Assembly (NCBI RefSeq): GCF_010548465.1
Contig: NZ_JAAGMD010000725.1
Location: 1 to 64,000 of the forward strand
Source: Streptomyces sp. SID14436
GTDB lineage: Bacteria > Actinomycetota > Actinomycetes > Streptomycetales > Streptomycetaceae
DNA length: 64,000 nucleotides
Reading direction: 5' to 3'
Part shown: in pieces, positions 61,766 through 64,000 of the stretch
Layout of the letters: the number at the start of each line of letters is the position of its first letter
How positions within the stretch are numbered: the stretch's first letter is position 1
Translations under genes and position numbers: made by a program
Notes under the pieces: generated by a model
Databases searched by the model: none
What the model was told of the DNA's origin: nothing
The model's input: the letters and a program-made list of their open reading frames with translations, nothing else

Positions 61766-62910
61766 CGCGCGCCCTCCAGAGCCGCCAGTGCGCGCTGTGC
61801 GGCTGAGACCCCGGTGCCCGGCTGGACCTGGTGGCCGGCGGCGGTGATGGCGAGTTCGACCGCGCTGATGGCTGTGATCACGTCATAGGCATCCACCTCA
61901 CCGCAGTGGCCAAGCCTGATAACCCGTCCGGCCAGCCTGCCGACCCCGCCTGTGATCTGCACGCCATGTTCGTCGAGCAGGGTCCGGACGAGTTTGTCCG
62001 CATCGACGCCGGGTGGCGTCCGGGCAGCCGTCACCACTGACCCCGTGCCCGCGGGGATCAGCATGTCGAATCCCAGCGCTGCCAGGCCTGCCCGCGCAAC
62101 CGTGCAGGCTGTGGCATGGCGTTGGCAGACCTCGTCCAGCCCTTCGGTGAGAATGCGGTCCAACGCCACGTCGAGCTGGCCGATCAGCGTGGTCGCCGGA
62201 GTAAATGGGGTAGCCCCGCGCTCGGCAAGTGCGGTCTTGATCTGGGTCCAGTCGAAATAGAACCGCGGCATTGTGGCAGCCTGGTGGGCTTGCCAGGCCC
62301 GCTCGCTGATAGCGACGAAGGACAGGCCGGCGGGCGTCATCAGCGCTTTCTGGCACCCGCTAACTACGACATCCAGACCGCGATCGGCGCAGCGCAGCGG
62401 GAGGGCACCAAGGCTCGAGGCGGCATCGACGACGCTGACCACGTCGCGAGTCGCTTCTGCGAAGGCGTCCATGTCACTGACTGCTCCGGTCGAGGTTTCG
62501 CAGTGGACGCACACAGCCCCGGTGATGGAGGGGTCGGCGGCCAGTGTGTCCGCCACACGTGCGGCGTCGACTGACTCGCCCCATTCGAAAGCGAGCTCGA
62601 CGACGTCGAGCCCGAATGCGCGGCACATCGCCGCCCATCGCTCGGCGAAGAAGCCGTTGTTCGCCACCAGGACCCGTTCACCGGGCGAGAAGAGATTCTG
62701 GATCGTCGACTCGCACGCTCCGGTAGTGCTGGACATCAGCATCAGCACATCTGAGTCGGTCTCGAATATGGCACGCAGATTGCCAGTTACGCGATCGAAC
62801 TGGCTCGCGAAGCGTGGAATGCGCTCGTCGATCGCCGGGAGCGCACCCGCTGCGGTCACCTCCGGTGGTGCTGCCGTTGGGCCGGGAACCATGAGCCGGT
62901 ACTTCTTCAT
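61762..62910 (-). CDS. class V aminotransferase (alanine-glyoxylate/serine-pyruvate type)
   Basis: A 382-residue fold-type I PLP enzyme. MVPGPTAAPPEV at the N terminus and SGCQKALMTPAGL with the PLP Lys (about 188) are typical of the alanine-glyoxylate/serine-pyruvate aminotransferase group. SSTTGACEST binds the cofactor phosphate. It probably transaminates a pathway keto acid or amino acid. Coupled to the carrier gene downstream. Confidence 0.88.
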   Translation of the reverse strand: MKKYRLMVPGPTAAPPEVTAAGALPAIDERIPRFASQFDRVTGNLRAIFETDSDVLMLMSSTTGACESTIQNLFSPGERVLVANNGFFAERWAAMCRAFGLDVVELAFEWGESVDAARVADTLAADPSITGAVCVHCETSTGAVSDMDAFAEATRDVVSVVDAASSLGALPLRCADRGLDVVVSGCQKALMTPAGLSFVAISERAWQAHQAATMPRFYFDWTQIKTALAERGATPFTPATTLIGQLDVALDRILTEGLDEVCQRHATACTVARAGLAALGFDMLIPAGTGSVVTAARTPPGVDADKLVRTLLDEHGVQITGGVGRLAGRVIRLGHCGEVDAYDVITAISAVELAITAAGHQVQPGTGVSAAQRALAALEGAR

Positions 62911-62941
62911 CGCCGGTCGTCTCCTCCACGCCTCGCCGCGG

Positions 62942-64000
62942 TCAGCTGTTGTCTTCTGCGGAATCGAGCTTGCGCTGTAGCTCCTCGCTGCTCAGCCCGA
63001 GTACCGCCACGGCGTCAGCGGCGGCCTGGTGGGCGTTGTCCGCACCGATGGCGGATTCGATCTCCACTGCGAGCTCGGCAGCGGTGGGAGCCTCAAAAAC
63101 TGTGCGCAGCGACAGGTCGGCGTCGAAGACCTCACTGATCTGAGCAAGGAGCTTGACGATGAGGATCGAGTGGCCGCCGAGGTCGAAGATGTTGTCACCA
63201 ACGCCGATTCCCTGGGTGTCGAGCAAGTCACGCAGCAGCGCCACGACCACCTGTTCGAGGTCGGTGCGCGGTTCGATGTGCCCGGCCGGCTCCAGGGATC
63301 CGGCCAGTTCCACCTCTGCGGCGCGCAACGTTGCTTGGTCGACTCGCCCATCCGCGAGCAGCGGCAGGACCCGGTGCTCCAGTACAGCGGTGGGCAGCAT
63401 GTACCGGGCTAGGCGTTCCCCGAGGTGGGCCTGCACCTCGCGCAGCGGCAACGGTTCAGTCCGCCCTGGTGCGAGGACGATATGTGCCACCACTCCGTGT
63501 CCACCGGTGAGTACCACGGCATCGTCGATAGCCGGGTGGGTGGCGAGCAGTTGCTCGACGAGAGCAGGGTCGATCCGGGGGTTGGTCAGGTGTGGCTCTC
63601 GCACCAGGAATTCCAAAGCACCGTCCGGACGGACCCTGCCGATGTCGCCGGTGCGTACCATTCGGGCGCCGGGCCGGTCTGTGAACGGGTCGGGCAGCCA
63701 CGTCGCTGCCGTGGCCGCTGCAGCGTTGAGGTAGCCGCGTGCCAGCGTGGCGCCGCTGACGTGAATGTGGCCGTAGCTGCCAGGCGGGACGGGACACAAG
63801 CGATCATCGAGTATGTACACCGTGCAGTGGTCCGCTGGGTGGTATCCGGTGCCAGTGCCGGTAAAGGCGACGTAGCTCGCTGTTTCGGCCGTTCCGTATC
63901 CGCGTGGCGTGCTTGCCGAACTGGTCCGGTCGCGTTCCATACCCGTCAGGGCGCGCAGGCCTGGCCGTATCCCGTCCAGTAGGCGCAGCCGTCGAGGGGT
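62942..64000 (-). CDS. NRPS adenylation-carrier protein, partial and with a degenerate A domain
   Basis: The frame is open to the window edge, so the N terminus is missing. About 353 residues are seen: the A5-like GYGTAETASYV, A7-like MVRTGDIGR, then a poorly conserved A8 region (FLVREPHLTNPRIDPALVEQ) and LADGRVDQ where the catalytic A10 Lys of NGKVD is replaced by Arg. The carrier domain at the C terminus looks intact (IFDLGGHSILIVK), with an extra 30-residue tail. The A domain may be inactive or have changed chemistry; the carrier part may still be loaded in trans. Confidence 0.8.
   Translation of the reverse strand, partial: TPRRLRLLDGIRPGLRALTGMERDRTSSASTPRGYGTAETASYVAFTGTGTGYHPADHCTVYILDDRLCPVPPGSYGHIHVSGATLARGYLNAAAATAATWLPDPFTDRPGARMVRTGDIGRVRPDGALEFLVREPHLTNPRIDPALVEQLLATHPAIDDAVVLTGGHGVVAHIVLAPGRTEPLPLREVQAHLGERLARYMLPTAVLEHRVLPLLADGRVDQATLRAAEVELAGSLEPAGHIEPRTDLEQVVVALLRDLLDTQGIGVGDNIFDLGGHSILIVKLLAQISEVFDADLSLRTVFEAPTAAELAVEIESAIGADNAHQAAADAVAVLGLSSEELQRKLDSAEDNS

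Overview
The window is high-GC DNA with codon use, GTG starts, ATGA/GTGA stop-start overlaps and gene families typical of a filamentous actinomycete, most likely Streptomyces or a close relative. No rRNA, tRNA or CRISPR array was recognised.

Left part (about 1-7.6 kb): a cluster of perfect short hairpins, then remains of a Tn5053/Tn7-like (Tni) transposition module: a short upstream ORF, an intact TniB-type ATPase and a frameshifted TniQ-like gene with four zinc fingers. Next comes a convergent pair: a membrane-anchored protein and a 1126-residue caspase-STAND-GT4 glycosyltransferase fusion. A second, diverged copy of the tniQ-like 3' end lies beyond this pair, so the pair sits between two transposition-gene remnants.

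Middle part (about 7.8-42.1 kb): a dense island of probable genome-defence genes. It holds SbcCD copy 1 with a downstream helicase carrying helicase-associated repeats, a broken HEPN gene, a three-gene operon (unknown protein, DUF559-like nuclease-helicase, TerD-fusion protein), a complete Wadjet system (jetABCD) directly downstream of SbcCD copy 2, and, divergent from SbcCD 2, a four-gene operon with a Cas4/RecB-like nuclease and an SF1 helicase. A truncated copy of the helicase gene and an IS5-type fragment lie just after jetD. The SMC machines, nucleases and helicases here suggest surveillance of plasmid or phage DNA. Wadjet is the only part with an established function.

Boundary part (about 42.8-48 kb): an IS5-type fragment, two membrane-protein genes, an XRE-type regulator, two small genes, a nonsense-mutated tyrosine recombinase and a decayed DDE transposase. 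This looks like the worn edge of an integrated element.

Right part (48.5-64 kb, running off the edge): a natural-product gene cluster. It starts with a LuxR-type regulator. Then follow an SDR, a Rieske oxygenase, two P450s, an adenylation-carrier didomain, a D-2-hydroxyacid dehydrogenase, three type II thioesterases (two with Cys in place of the nucleophilic Ser), a capreomycidine-synthase-like PLP enzyme, a ferredoxin, a third P450, a free-standing carrier protein, a class V aminotransferase and a partial, degenerate adenylation-carrier protein. The logic resembles pathways in which an amino acid is loaded on a carrier protein, oxidised by P450s, rearranged by PLP enzymes and released by thioesterases. 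The product cannot be named from this window.
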